35,102 nucleotides of DNA from a virus, in IMG/VR virus record IMGVR_UViG_3300005340_000062, positions 1 to 35,102 of that record; one strand, 5' to 3'. The notes below the pieces were generated by a model. It did not search any database. It was not told the origin of the DNA and saw nothing but the letters and a program-made list of their open reading frames with translations. Positions 1 through 8,379 of this stretch are shown here, piece by piece. Made by a program: the position numbers and the translations under genes. Every line of letters starts with the position of its first letter. The first letter of the stretch is position 1.

Positions 1-374
1 GCTATCTGCCCGAACACGATGTCCGCCCCATATCCGATAGCAGCGCCCACGGCATTGGCAGTGGCCGGCAAATCAACCTTCAGGCCGCCCGAGCCCGTGC
101 CAGCAGTGGTGACGACGGTCGAGGTGCGAAAATGGATGATCTTGCCGATAGCGATGAAGGCCGCCGTTGTGGTCTTGGTTGTGATTGAGCCCGAGGCCGA
201 TGTGGCCGTAGCGGTATAGGCCGTCCAGGCTGCGGTAATGGCATCGACGACGGCGCCGGCCGCCGCCGCCGATGCGCTCGCTGCGGCTACGCCGCTGTAG
301 AGTTCGGTAAAGTTATCGTCGATTGATTTGAAGCGTCCGGCTTTCTCAATGGACGAGATTGGCACCTGCGTCAT
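1..374 (-). CDS. Tail-fibre-like protein, C-terminus cut by window edge
   Basis: The reading frame starts at ATG 374-372 and stays open to the window edge, so only the first ~124 residues are seen. The start overlaps the stop of the upstream gene by one base (TAATG), which indicates translational coupling. After an Ala-rich helix-like stretch (residues ~32-50) comes a Thr/Ser/Gly-rich beta segment with AAWTAYTAT, SGSITTKTTT, IGK and VDLPATAN. The same landmarks in the same order occur in the C-terminal half of the upstream protein (374-1147), so the two are paralogues. Such low-complexity beta domains are typical of phage tail-fibre or receptor-binding proteins. The role is inferred from that resemblance and from the position at the end of the virion gene block. 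Confidence 0.7.
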   Translation of the reverse strand, partial: MTQVPISSIEKAGRFKSIDDNFTELYSGVAAASASAAAAGAVVDAITAAWTAYTATATSASGSITTKTTTAAFIAIGKIIHFRTSTVVTTAGTGSGGLKVDLPATANAVGAAIGYGADIVFGQI

Positions 375-1147
375 TATTGCTTCTCAAACACGCCAGACGC
401 GATAAAAGTATCGTTCACCGTGAGAACGGTTGTCCCGCTGACGTTGAGAAATTTCACCTGTGCGGAATTGGCGGTAATGACGCCTATAACGGCAAACTTA
501 GTCCCGACGCACCATGCACTCACAACAGCAGTCGTGTTCGCCGTTGCCGGCAAGTCGATAATGAGGTCGGCGGCACCGCTGCCTCTGTTGGAGATGACGC
601 AGGAGAGCTGGAAGAACTGCGTTTTGCCGATGCTTTTCTGTTTCGCCGTCGTCGTGGCGGTGGTGATGGTACCAGTCGATGCGGTGCAGGTCGCTGTATA
701 TGTCGCCCATGCGCTTCCGGTGTCGCCTGTGCCCCCATAGGCCAGCGCCAGAGGCGTTGTCAGGGCTAGCGAGCTTGCCGTCGCGTCATGGAGTACGACT
801 GTGCCAGCAATGGCCGTTGTGGCTGTGCCGACATCAATGATCGTGGCACCACCGCAATCAATCCCAATTTCGTTTGTGCCGATACGATGAATGCCAGTAT
901 CGGTGTCGGCCGTGAAATTGATTGCCGGCGTTCCCGCCGAGCCGTCCGACATGCCGATGCCGACTGCAAACGGAATGCGCACCGTGGTCGTGGTCTGCCC
1001 GTCCTTGCAGATGACGTTGGAGAGGCCAGTCGCAAAGCCGTCATCCTCGGTATCGACGCGCGATGCCGTGATGTCTATGTTGTTGCCGGCGTCCGTTACC
1101 CAGTTGTAGCTACGGACATACGTGCCCGATCCGTTAAACCCGGCCAT
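374..1147 (-). CDS. Putative tail fibre / receptor-binding protein
   Basis: 257 residues. An AGAGG-type ribosome binding site lies 8 bases before ATG 1147. The N-terminal part has the pattern INFTADTDTGIHRIG, seen in many phage tail-fibre proteins. Residues ~143-257 form a second domain (WATYTAT, TITTATTTAKQKSIGK, IDLPATAN) that recurs in the next gene downstream. No transmembrane segment or enzyme motif is visible. It is the penultimate gene of the leftward structural operon seen here and follows the internal virion protein genes. A host-recognition fibre or a virion surface decoration is the likely role, from composition and position only; the receptor is unknown. Confidence 0.6.
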   Translation of the reverse strand: MAGFNGSGTYVRSYNWVTDAGNNIDITASRVDTEDDGFATGLSNVICKDGQTTTTVRIPFAVGIGMSDGSAGTPAINFTADTDTGIHRIGTNEIGIDCGGATIIDVGTATTAIAGTVVLHDATASSLALTTPLALAYGGTGDTGSAWATYTATCTASTGTITTATTTAKQKSIGKTQFFQLSCVISNRGSGAADLIIDLPATANTTAVVSAWCVGTKFAVIGVITANSAQVKFLNVSGTTVLTVNDTFIASGVFEKQ

Positions 1148-1171
1148 CAGGTCTGCCTCTTTGAGTTGATG

Positions 1172-2653
1172 TCAGCGCGCGGTGAGAAGCGAACGGATTA
1201 GCGCAGCATTGCGGACGGCAGCAGCGTTATTGGGCGTTGCCGCAGCGGCAAGTTCGCGCGATTGATACAACGGAGAACGCTGCGCTAACATTTCGGCGAG
1301 CTTATCAGCTTGCCTTGATGTGAGGGCGGAGCCAAGCTTACGAGAACCGTAGTTCGCCGCTACTGAGAACGGAACGCTGAGCCCCAATGTCCCGAGCCCG
1401 GCTAGCCCGTGAACCGTCATTGCTGGAATGCTGCGGCTACCGAGAAGATCGACAACCTTGCCGCCCGCAGCATTTACTTTGTAAAGCTGTTCACGCTCCG
1501 CTTGCGTAAATCCAGGCGTGCGCTCGGGATAATTTACCTGGCCGCGGAACTGATTTTTTAGTTGCGATCCATAGGTGACGTTGGGCCGACTTTCGTAATT
1601 CCTCGTGGCCCGGAATATCCGATCCTCGGCCGACTTGGTTCGCATGGCGGCGGCGTAGTTGGCGTTTGCCTCGTTGATCGCATTTGAATAGGCGCGGGCG
1701 TCGCCAGCCACAATATGAGACGCAGGAATGTTCTCGGTATAGCTGCGAAGGTCATTAAGAGCGTCACGGGCAGCGAGCGCGTCTTGGGTGGGTCGGGTGA
1801 CGCCTGCGGCGTTTGTTGTCGTCTCTGAAGCTCGGCGGCCCAGAGTTGTCCTAAGAGTGTCAAGGTTCGCGGCGGTGATGGTCGAATTTGCGGGAGGCTG
1901 CTGGAGGGACTGAATATCTCCAAGGGTTCCCTTGGCGGTTCCGTTAGGTCCACCTGTGAAACCCTTGGCGTTGAGTCTCTGTTCGATGCCATACGCCACC
2001 GGAGCGACTTTGGTCGGGTCGAGTTCAAGGCCCGACGTCAGCGCCCCTTGATAACCGCCGAACTGGCTTTCAGTCCCCTGCTGAGCTGCGGCCTTGAGTT
2101 CCGCAGCCTTCGGGGTTGCCGCCTCGATTGCCCTTGGCCCGAGAACCCGATTGGCTCCCGCGCCGCCGAGCACTGAGCCTACAATAGCCCCCGGCTTGCC
2201 CGCAACGTCCTCGCCAGCCTGCCCAGTTAGGCCGGACGTGGCCGCAGTGGCGAGTTTGAGCGGGACGCTACCAGGGCCGAGATAAGAAATTGGGTTAGTT
2301 AGGCTTTCCGTCGCCGCGCCCGCATAGCGCCCCGGCGTGGTCTGTGCCTCGTATAGCGGCCCCGTCACCTTTTCGGCCGCCCCGCGCAATGTGGCCGAAG
2401 TTGGCAATTGCGGGGGCTCTAGGAAATTCCGGGCTTTTTCGAGGTAGGACGTGAATGTGCCCGGTGCGGATGGAGCTAATTCCGGCTTTGCCTGCAAGTC
2501 GCCGAACAGCCCCAGTCCCGATGTCACCCCCCGCACCGCGGCAGACGGGATAGTCTTGGCGATGTCCTGGCCGACTGAGGGCGCCGGCAAATCATCGAAC
2601 ATCAGCCGCTTATTGCCTTCCGGCTGCGGCAGATCATCGAACATCAGCGGCAT
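1172..2653 (-). CDS. Putative internal virion (DNA ejection) protein
   Basis: 493 residues, Ala/Gly-rich and mostly helical in character, with no catalytic motif. The N-terminus carries a short tandem duplication, LMFDDLPQP followed 14 residues later by LMFDDLPAP. There is a hydrophobic, Gly/Ala-rich segment around residues 405-440 (MTVHGLAGLGTLGLSVPFSV) that could contact or cross a membrane. It starts two bases after the stop of the transglycosylase gene, inside a run of three large genes of the kind podoviruses use for proteins ejected with the DNA. The function is inferred from position and composition. I recognise no specific Pfam family. Confidence 0.5.
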   Translation of the reverse strand: MPLMFDDLPQPEGNKRLMFDDLPAPSVGQDIAKTIPSAAVRGVTSGLGLFGDLQAKPELAPSAPGTFTSYLEKARNFLEPPQLPTSATLRGAAEKVTGPLYEAQTTPGRYAGAATESLTNPISYLGPGSVPLKLATAATSGLTGQAGEDVAGKPGAIVGSVLGGAGANRVLGPRAIEAATPKAAELKAAAQQGTESQFGGYQGALTSGLELDPTKVAPVAYGIEQRLNAKGFTGGPNGTAKGTLGDIQSLQQPPANSTITAANLDTLRTTLGRRASETTTNAAGVTRPTQDALAARDALNDLRSYTENIPASHIVAGDARAYSNAINEANANYAAAMRTKSAEDRIFRATRNYESRPNVTYGSQLKNQFRGQVNYPERTPGFTQAEREQLYKVNAAGGKVVDLLGSRSIPAMTVHGLAGLGTLGLSVPFSVAANYGSRKLGSALTSRQADKLAEMLAQRSPLYQSRELAAAATPNNAAAVRNAALIRSLLTAR

Positions 2654-2655
2654 GG

Positions 2656-4839
2656 TTATTGGACCGGAATGGCTTCGCCGTTAGGACCGCGGCGATAGGC
2701 TTTGCCGTTCAAGTAACGGATTTCACCGGAAGGCTGCGATGGCGCATTGGGCGCCGCCTCTGCCCCACCGCGGAGCGCGGCGATGTTGCGGTCGATAGTG
2801 GCGATGTCTGCTTTGACCTCTGGCGTAAACACGGGCTTACGGGCGAGAATATCCGGCCCTAGGTCGCGAGCGATCTGGCGTTCTTTTTCCTGCAGGCGCC
2901 GGACCATCAAATCGCGCTCAGCCTGCATGTAGCCAGCTTGCTCGGCTCCGGTCTTATAGTTCGGGTTAACGGCTGAGCCCGCTGAACCGCGCTCCCCTTC
3001 GGTTCCCCCGCTGCCGACATAGAACTTGGTCGATTCTTCGCCGTATTTCTTGGCGGTTTCGAGCGCTTCGCCGATCTTGTTTTTTGTTCCGGCAGTGGGG
3101 AAAAGCACATTGCCGAAATAATTGCCCATTTCGCCAAGGTGCGCACCACCCCGCACGTTTGGGCCGCTAGAGTTGCCAATGTCGGCAAGATTTTGCGAGA
3201 GATGCGCTAAATGGCCGATCGCAGAGCGCCCGTTGTCGAGCAGGCCGCCAAGGGTATTTGGTTCAGAGCCGGCAAGCTCATTCTGCATTTTGCGCTTATT
3301 CGCATAGGTCGTGTCATTGACCTCTTGGCCGGTATCCTGCCCGTATTTCTGGGCGATAGTCTTAGCGAGCGACGCAATGCCCTGCTGACGCGGGTTGCCC
3401 GTAGGCATGACATCGCCGCGCATGTAGGCTCGGACCGCCGCCTGAACTTCCGGGCTGAATTGCGCCAAATAAGCGGTACCCTGCTTCTCGGAATCGAGTT
3501 GCGTTACGCCTTTCGCAAGCATGCCGTTGCTGACCATACCGGGAGCGTTGGGCGGGGCGCCGTTGCGCTCGGCAAGTGATTTCGTCTCGCCGGTTGCGTC
3601 ATTGACCCAAAGCAAGTTCGGCTGGCCGAGCATATCCGTCCCGAATTGCTTAAGCTGCCATTGCGGGTTTGCACGTTGGCTGCTGTATTGCTCCAAGAGT
3701 TTAGCGGCCGTTGCCCGTTGTGCGGGATTGCCGTTCTTGGCCCAATCATCGAGTTGTTGCAGGACTTGCGGGGTATAGCCCCCGACCTGGCCGGTGGCCG
3801 ACTGCGGTGCCTGCGGTTGATTGACGGGAGCCAACTGCGGGCGGTCGGCCGGCGTCAACGGCCGCACAGGCGGCTGTGACGGCGCATAGGTCTGGGGATT
3901 AAAGGCGTCGGCGGTCGCCGGCGCGGGCGGCTGTGCAGGGAAACCGGCCTGCGGCTGTGGCGCGCCGTTGAATGCCATCGCCGTTCCCGGCTGGAGCTGC
4001 GCATCGAACTTGCGCATGTAGTTTGTGGTTTCGGCTGGGAGCGGACCACCAGAAGCTACCCGGCCCGGGCCGGCATTGTAAGCCGCGGCCGCCAGCGTCG
4101 GATTGCTGAACTTCTCGCGCTGCTGGGCGTAGTAGCGGGCACCCCCGTCGATGTTCTGAGCGGTATCGTTGGGATCAACACCAAGTTCCCGCGCGGTCGC
4201 CGGCATGAGCTGCATCGGGCCGATCGCGCCCGCCTTGCTTACGGCCCCAATGCCGTTACCCGCGCCCGTCTCATTGCGCTTAATCGCCATGAGTTCGGCT
4301 ACCGGCACATTATAGCGCTGCGCTGCCTCGGCGATCATGCGGCCGATCGAGGATGCCGATTGATCGTCCTCGGGAGCATAGGCGGTAGCCTTTGGCGCCG
4401 GCGGCACAGCGAGACGGTCAGCGAATGACGGTGCTCCGGCTACCGGAAGTTTATCGCCCTTTCCCGGCGCACCCTGGCTCGCAGCCGCATCGAATGATGG
4501 TGTGGGCGGCGGCACCCCGTTCGGTGGGAATGCCGCTGCATGTGCCTGGAGAAGCTCAGGGGTGAGCTCTGGATTAGAGGCCATGGGCGGTGGCGCAGAA
4601 GGCGCCGGGCTTACTGGCGGTCCTCCTGCGGGCGCAGGCGTCATCATGCGGGCGGCATCGGCCGCCGTGGTCGCGGCCTGCCGCTCGTCCGCGCCCTCGA
4701 AATAGCCGCCGATTCCGGCCGCCAATCCATTGAGGATGGCACCCGGCAGCGACGTGGTGGGTTGGCCGGCGTGCTTGAGCAGCGCCGCCGCCATTACTCG
4801 CCGCGAGTTCGGGAGAAGGTCAACGAGGTCTTGTGCCAT
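2656..4839 (-). CDS. Internal virion protein with SLT lytic transglycosylase domain
   Basis: 727 residues. Residues ~160-278 form a soluble-lytic-transglycosylase (SLT/lysozyme-like) domain. The likely catalytic Glu is E190 in KRNETG, followed by the family signature SKAGAIGPMQLMP (201-213) and AAAYNAGPGR (251-260). In this family the enzyme cleaves the MurNAc-GlcNAc bond with 1,6-anhydro product formation. In short-tailed phages such a domain sits in a virion protein that locally opens the peptidoglycan so DNA can enter. The flanks are Pro/Ala/Gln-rich linkers, and the C-terminal ~300 residues show no known domain. It lies between two other putative ejection proteins. The domain call is firm; its role in entry rather than lysis is inferred from size and location. 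Confidence 0.88.
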   Translation of the reverse strand: MAQDLVDLLPNSRRVMAAALLKHAGQPTTSLPGAILNGLAAGIGGYFEGADERQAATTAADAARMMTPAPAGGPPVSPAPSAPPPMASNPELTPELLQAHAAAFPPNGVPPPTPSFDAAASQGAPGKGDKLPVAGAPSFADRLAVPPAPKATAYAPEDDQSASSIGRMIAEAAQRYNVPVAELMAIKRNETGAGNGIGAVSKAGAIGPMQLMPATARELGVDPNDTAQNIDGGARYYAQQREKFSNPTLAAAAYNAGPGRVASGGPLPAETTNYMRKFDAQLQPGTAMAFNGAPQPQAGFPAQPPAPATADAFNPQTYAPSQPPVRPLTPADRPQLAPVNQPQAPQSATGQVGGYTPQVLQQLDDWAKNGNPAQRATAAKLLEQYSSQRANPQWQLKQFGTDMLGQPNLLWVNDATGETKSLAERNGAPPNAPGMVSNGMLAKGVTQLDSEKQGTAYLAQFSPEVQAAVRAYMRGDVMPTGNPRQQGIASLAKTIAQKYGQDTGQEVNDTTYANKRKMQNELAGSEPNTLGGLLDNGRSAIGHLAHLSQNLADIGNSSGPNVRGGAHLGEMGNYFGNVLFPTAGTKNKIGEALETAKKYGEESTKFYVGSGGTEGERGSAGSAVNPNYKTGAEQAGYMQAERDLMVRRLQEKERQIARDLGPDILARKPVFTPEVKADIATIDRNIAALRGGAEAAPNAPSQPSGEIRYLNGKAYRRGPNGEAIPVQ

Positions 4840-4844
4840 CGGCG

Positions 4845-5639
4845 CTACCGCTTCGCTAGGCCGTAGAGGCCGGCCCCGAGCACGCTACCGATCCCGCCGT
4901 ACAGGCCGGCATTCTGGGTCGCCGCAGCCTGTAATTGCGCTTGGTATGCCTGCTCGGCCACTTGCTGGTTCGTCATGTAGTAGTCGCCCACAGGCGTCGG
5001 CTGCACGGTGGGCGCGTTATACGGCGTGGCCCCCGGCACCGGGACTGCGCCCTCCATCGCCGCAATCTGCTGGATAGGCGCCATGCGCGCCGCAATCTGC
5101 TGCTGGAGCTCCTGGCCCTGATATTGCTGCCCGGCGAGCAATGCCTGGTTCACTTCGTCATTGTACTGCTGGCCGTAGATTTTCATGGCCTGATTGTAGG
5201 CGTCCGTCCCCGGCACGTAGCCTTGGCTTTGCAATTGCGTGTCGAGTTGCTTCTGCGCCAGATCGAGCGCCGGCTGCGCCCGCGACATGATCGCTGCGGT
5301 ATAGGAACTCGCGTCCTGAGGCGCATTAAATGCCGAAGTATCGACCGTGCCGGCCAGTTGCGCAGCGCCGCCTTGCAAACTCGATAGCGCGGCCTGGAGG
5401 TCCGGGTTGATCGTCTGCGTAGAGGTGTACTGCGGGAGCTGATAGGTGAGGCCGGTCGCCGGGTCAGTATAGCTGGTCGTGCCGGTTTGGCTGAATGTAG
5501 TACTTCCGTTCGGGCCAACGGTATTCGCGTTGCCGATGGTGGCGTTTGCGATAGCGGTGCTGAGATTGCTTTGAGACTGTTGCCCCGCCACTTGCGTCGG
5601 ATTGGGCTGCGGCGGCGGCGAGGAAGGGCCTTTGCTCAT
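4845..5639 (-). CDS. Putative internal virion / tail protein, Gln/Ala-rich
   Basis: 264 residues. A GGAG ribosome binding site lies 6 bases before ATG 5639, directly after the stop of the GNAT gene. The N-terminus is Pro/Gln-rich and disordered (SPPPQPNPTQ), then comes a Thr/Ser-rich piece containing GSTTFSQTGTTSYTDP. Residues ~110-200 are a Gln/Ala-rich helix (DLAQKQLDTQLQSQG). The C-terminus ends in a Gly/Ala/Leu hydrophobic stretch (GIGSVLGAGLYGLA). The architecture and position match small podovirus proteins encoded next to the ejection proteins. No enzyme motif is seen. The exact role is unknown. Confidence 0.55.
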   Translation of the reverse strand: MSKGPSSPPPQPNPTQVAGQQSQSNLSTAIANATIGNANTVGPNGSTTFSQTGTTSYTDPATGLTYQLPQYTSTQTINPDLQAALSSLQGGAAQLAGTVDTSAFNAPQDASSYTAAIMSRAQPALDLAQKQLDTQLQSQGYVPGTDAYNQAMKIYGQQYNDEVNQALLAGQQYQGQELQQQIAARMAPIQQIAAMEGAVPVPGATPYNAPTVQPTPVGDYYMTNQQVAEQAYQAQLQAAATQNAGLYGGIGSVLGAGLYGLAKR

Positions 5640-6161
5640 CTAAGTCTCCAGCCAACGGCATTCGCGCCGCAGCATTCCATAGAGAATACCGTCGTCATTG
5701 CCGAAACCACGACGAACACAGCCTTCCATGCGGAAGCCTAATCCCACGGTTACCTTGCGCGAGCGCTTGTTGCGCCGAGCCGCCATGGTGCCGATCCTCA
5801 TGCAACCGAGTTGCAGAAACGGATAGGTAAACAGCGAGCAGAGCACCGAAGGCGACAGCCACATCGGATCGTCAGCGGCAAAACTCGCCATGACGGACTT
5901 GTATTGCGGTCGAAACTCGTGGAACACCACGCCGCCAGCTAACTTGCCGCGACGAATGACGCCAATGGCCGCACATGCTCCGAAGTCCGGCGTATTTGTC
6001 CGCTCGGCAACGAAACGCGCGATTTCCTTATCGCGTCCGAGTACCAAAGGGCCGTCCGGCCACGTCCTGGCCAGTTTCAGAGATTGCCGCCGATCTCGTA
6101 CATTACGTCCGTGCTGTTCAGTTCTACCGTGTCCGATGTCGTCACTTGCGTTTCCAGTGAC
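5640..6161 (-). CDS. GNAT-family N-acetyltransferase in tail gene block
   Basis: The recognisable domain begins near W66 of the longest frame and runs to the stop. Typical GNAT features are the strand GACAAIGVIRRGKLAGGVVFHEF and the late motif GLGFRMEGCVRRGF, which corresponds to the 'LGFxxEG' element near the acetyl-CoA/acceptor site. GNAT enzymes move an acetyl group from acetyl-CoA to an amine. Phages carry relatives of this kind next to tail genes, but the substrate here is unknown. The start is not settled: GTG 6161 (chosen), ATG 6194 and TTG 6047 are all in frame, and the first two overlap the upstream gene, whose stop is at 6077-6079. The next gene follows immediately with a ribosome binding site inside this coding end. 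Confidence 0.7.
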   Translation of the reverse strand, partial: VTGNASDDIGHGRTEQHGRNVRDRRQSLKLARTWPDGPLVLGRDKEIARFVAERTNTPDFGACAAIGVIRRGKLAGGVVFHEFRPQYKSVMASFAADDPMWLSPSVLCSLFTYPFLQLGCMRIGTMAARRNKRSRKVTVGLGFRMEGCVRRGFGNDDGILYGMLRRECRWLET

Positions 6162-7627
6162 ACTGCCACGCCCGTCCCGTTGATCGTCTGCCATTGCGCT
6201 GTGAGCACCGGCGTTCCCGTTGTCCACGGCGATGTGTTCCAAGGTGACGTGTTCCATGGGCTACCTGTGACCGTATAAGGTTCGCTGACGACCACGATGT
6301 CCGACGTGTCATAGTCGATATGGACACCGACGCCGGGAATAAGCCCTTGCGGCGCCGTCACCACAGGCCGCGCCATCAGGAATTGCTTGATCGAGGCCGA
6401 GCCGCCCGTGGTAAACGCAGATGCAGACTTGGCCGAAATCGCCGTGCCGTTATCGGTTTTCGATGTGCCGTAGAGATAGACCTTGCCGTCCACGCCACCG
6501 AAATAGAGCTGATCTCCGAATGTCGCCCAACATTGGGCGTTCAGGTTCGTAAACCGGCACCACGCTCCGGTGAGCGTGTTCATGCAGAATTGGTGGATGG
6601 TCGTATTTTCGACCTGCGGCACGTTGATGACGAGCAACTGCTCGCGGGCATTCTCGATTGCCTGCCAGCCGAAAAATGCCGATCCGGCCTTATAGGCGCT
6701 CTGGAAGGCCCCGATGATCTTCGCTGTCGCCGCTACCTTCCCATCGCCGCCAGGCGATAGTGGCAGAATGTCGGATAGCGGAACCACCCCTCCCGATGTG
6801 ATCAGCGCGACATCCGCCCCAATCTGCGTGAAGCACCGACGCCCTATAGGTATCGGGATATTGAATACCCCAACCATCTGAAACAGCGTGTTCGAGGTCG
6901 GGTCGGTTCCCTGCCATAGGATTGCCTCGCCTTGGCTGGTGAGCGCCACAAGGATGTCGTCCATGCCGGCGCCGCCGTCGCGCGTCCAACTCGTCACGCC
7001 GACAAGATAGCCGCCGCGACGGCAGAATGGCGCGAGCTGAATGCGCGCCGCCGCACCCTGAACCGAGGATACCGGCAGATACCACATATCCAGCGTGTTT
7101 AATTGGGTGAACCAAAGCCGCTGAATATGCGTTGTGACGTTGACGAAAGTGCTGCTTCCCGCCGTGCATCCCGTTACTGAAGCCGTCGCCCATGTCGCGC
7201 CGTCGTAGAAGTGCGGCACGTCAGCGCCGTTGCATATCACGAGGAAATTTCCCGCCCCACTCCCTATCATCGTGTGTTGGAACTTGCCGTTGGAATACGT
7301 GTCGGTTGCCGTATTCGTCGCCGTGGACGTGGACACCAGCTCCATAATCTTGCCGCCGGACGAGGCAGCAAACAGCTTATTGGCTGACGGCGAGCTGTAT
7401 TGCATCAGGCTATCGCACCGGGTCCCCACGCCGGTCGCGAAGGTCGAATAGCCCATGCGAGTCGTAACGGTCGTCGTCGTCGGAATGAAATTTTCCAACG
7501 TAATCGCGTCAGTCGGCGGCATGGCGGTCAGCGCATCGCGCGCATTCCAGCCGCCGTAGGGTGCCGGTAGCGTAGTCGTGGCCGAACGCTGCTGCCCTGG
7601 TGCAGTCGGCTTCTTCGACTTCGCCAC
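6077..7627 (-). CDS. Putative packaged-DNA stabilisation / tail hub protein (P22 gp10-like)
   Basis: 516 residues from GTG 7627, chosen because GTG overlaps the upstream TAG by one base and has GGAG 9 bases before it. Longer starts would run into the upstream gene. The N-terminus (APYGGWNARDAL..MPPTDAITLENFIP) is typical of the phage stabilisation-protein family related to P22 gp10. It is followed by repeated Trp- and Gly-containing beta blades (YDGATW, WYLPVSSVQG, LYFGGVDGKVYLYG) suggesting a propeller. Near the C-terminus there is a threefold PWNTS/PWTT repeat (DNA ~6224-6262). It follows the adaptor gene, as gp10 follows gp4 in P22. The family call is from memory of the pattern, not from a search. 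Confidence 0.65.
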   Translation of the reverse strand: MAKSKKPTAPGQQRSATTTLPAPYGGWNARDALTAMPPTDAITLENFIPTTTTVTTRMGYSTFATGVGTRCDSLMQYSSPSANKLFAASSGGKIMELVSTSTATNTATDTYSNGKFQHTMIGSGAGNFLVICNGADVPHFYDGATWATASVTGCTAGSSTFVNVTTHIQRLWFTQLNTLDMWYLPVSSVQGAAARIQLAPFCRRGGYLVGVTSWTRDGGAGMDDILVALTSQGEAILWQGTDPTSNTLFQMVGVFNIPIPIGRRCFTQIGADVALITSGGVVPLSDILPLSPGGDGKVAATAKIIGAFQSAYKAGSAFFGWQAIENAREQLLVINVPQVENTTIHQFCMNTLTGAWCRFTNLNAQCWATFGDQLYFGGVDGKVYLYGTSKTDNGTAISAKSASAFTTGGSASIKQFLMARPVVTAPQGLIPGVGVHIDYDTSDIVVVSEPYTVTGSPWNTSPWNTSPWTTGTPVLTAQWQTINGTGVAVSLETQVTTSDTVELNSTDVMYEIGGNL

Positions 7628-8379
7628 TAGATCAGGCTCCAGTTCCCATCTGGAATGTTGACCCAATCGTAAGGTGCAGGCCCGACCGGGCCAGCCATAT
7701 CAATTGTCGGCGTTGCCAAGTCGGCCGCGACGTATTTGTCATAAAGCGCGTTGCGCTCGGCGATAAGGTCGGTGCTTGCCAAGCCCTTAGCCGAACGAAA
7801 CCGCCATTTTAGCTCTTTGACCAGCAGCAGCGGCTTGAAGATGGTCGTATCGGCGTCCGCCGCGAACTGGCTGGCCGCCGTTGATGTACCGCTCGACCAT
7901 ACCCAGTTTTTGCTGATGTAGAAAAACACCAACGTCTCGGCCGCTGTCGGCTCAGGATGCAGCGAAATCGTAGAGCCGCCGGTCGACGTAGAACTGACAC
8001 TGACAAAATACTCTTTCCGCGTTGCCGGCGCGATCACTGAGGACGAGAGCCAGAACTGATGCCGTTGCGGCGAGATACCACCAAGCATCGGGAAGTGGTT
8101 GGTCCGGTTCCAGCCGGTATCTTCAACCAATCGGTTAAAGTCGCTCGGCAGCGAATAGGTGGACGAAGCCGTGGCCGTGGTTATCGAGGCTGTGGCGATC
8201 AGCGCTGACCATTGATGGCTATCGCGCAATTCCCGGCCGGCCGCCTGCAATAGCGCCAGCATTTGCCGATCCTGCGGGAGCGACGAACCGATAACCCCGG
8301 CCGCACCGGGACGCTGCAAGCCCATTTCATCACAGGCTTGCGTGACGACTTCAAGCAGGCTCGATAGCGCCATTGCCAT
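7627..8379 (-). CDS. Head-tail adaptor / tail accessory factor (P22 gp4-like)
   Basis: 250 residues. The N-terminal half has the adaptor pattern: a helix with EVVTQACDEMGLQRP, then LLQAAGRELRDSHQWSAL, then TYSLPSDFNRLVEDTGW with WN contacts, and later a basic helical C-terminal segment (LVKELKWRFRSAKG). In P22-like and many other podoviruses such a protein docks under the portal ring and closes the head channel. The next gene resembles gp10, which supports this order of assembly. ATG 8379 overlaps the end of the upstream AT-hook protein gene by 29 bases, and AAGG lies just before it. No enzymatic motif is seen. Confidence 0.7.
   Translation of the reverse strand: MAMALSSLLEVVTQACDEMGLQRPGAAGVIGSSLPQDRQMLALLQAAGRELRDSHQWSALIATASITTATASSTYSLPSDFNRLVEDTGWNRTNHFPMLGGISPQRHQFWLSSSVIAPATRKEYFVSVSSTSTGGSTISLHPEPTAAETLVFFYISKNWVWSSGTSTAASQFAADADTTIFKPLLLVKELKWRFRSAKGLASTDLIAERNALYDKYVAADLATPTIDMAGPVGPAPYDWVNIPDGNWSLI

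Noticed and set aside
5640-6257. Full 205-residue frame for the GNAT protein
   Set aside because: The first ~60 residues are translated from the opposite phase of the upstream gene and show no GNAT resemblance; a later start is more likely.
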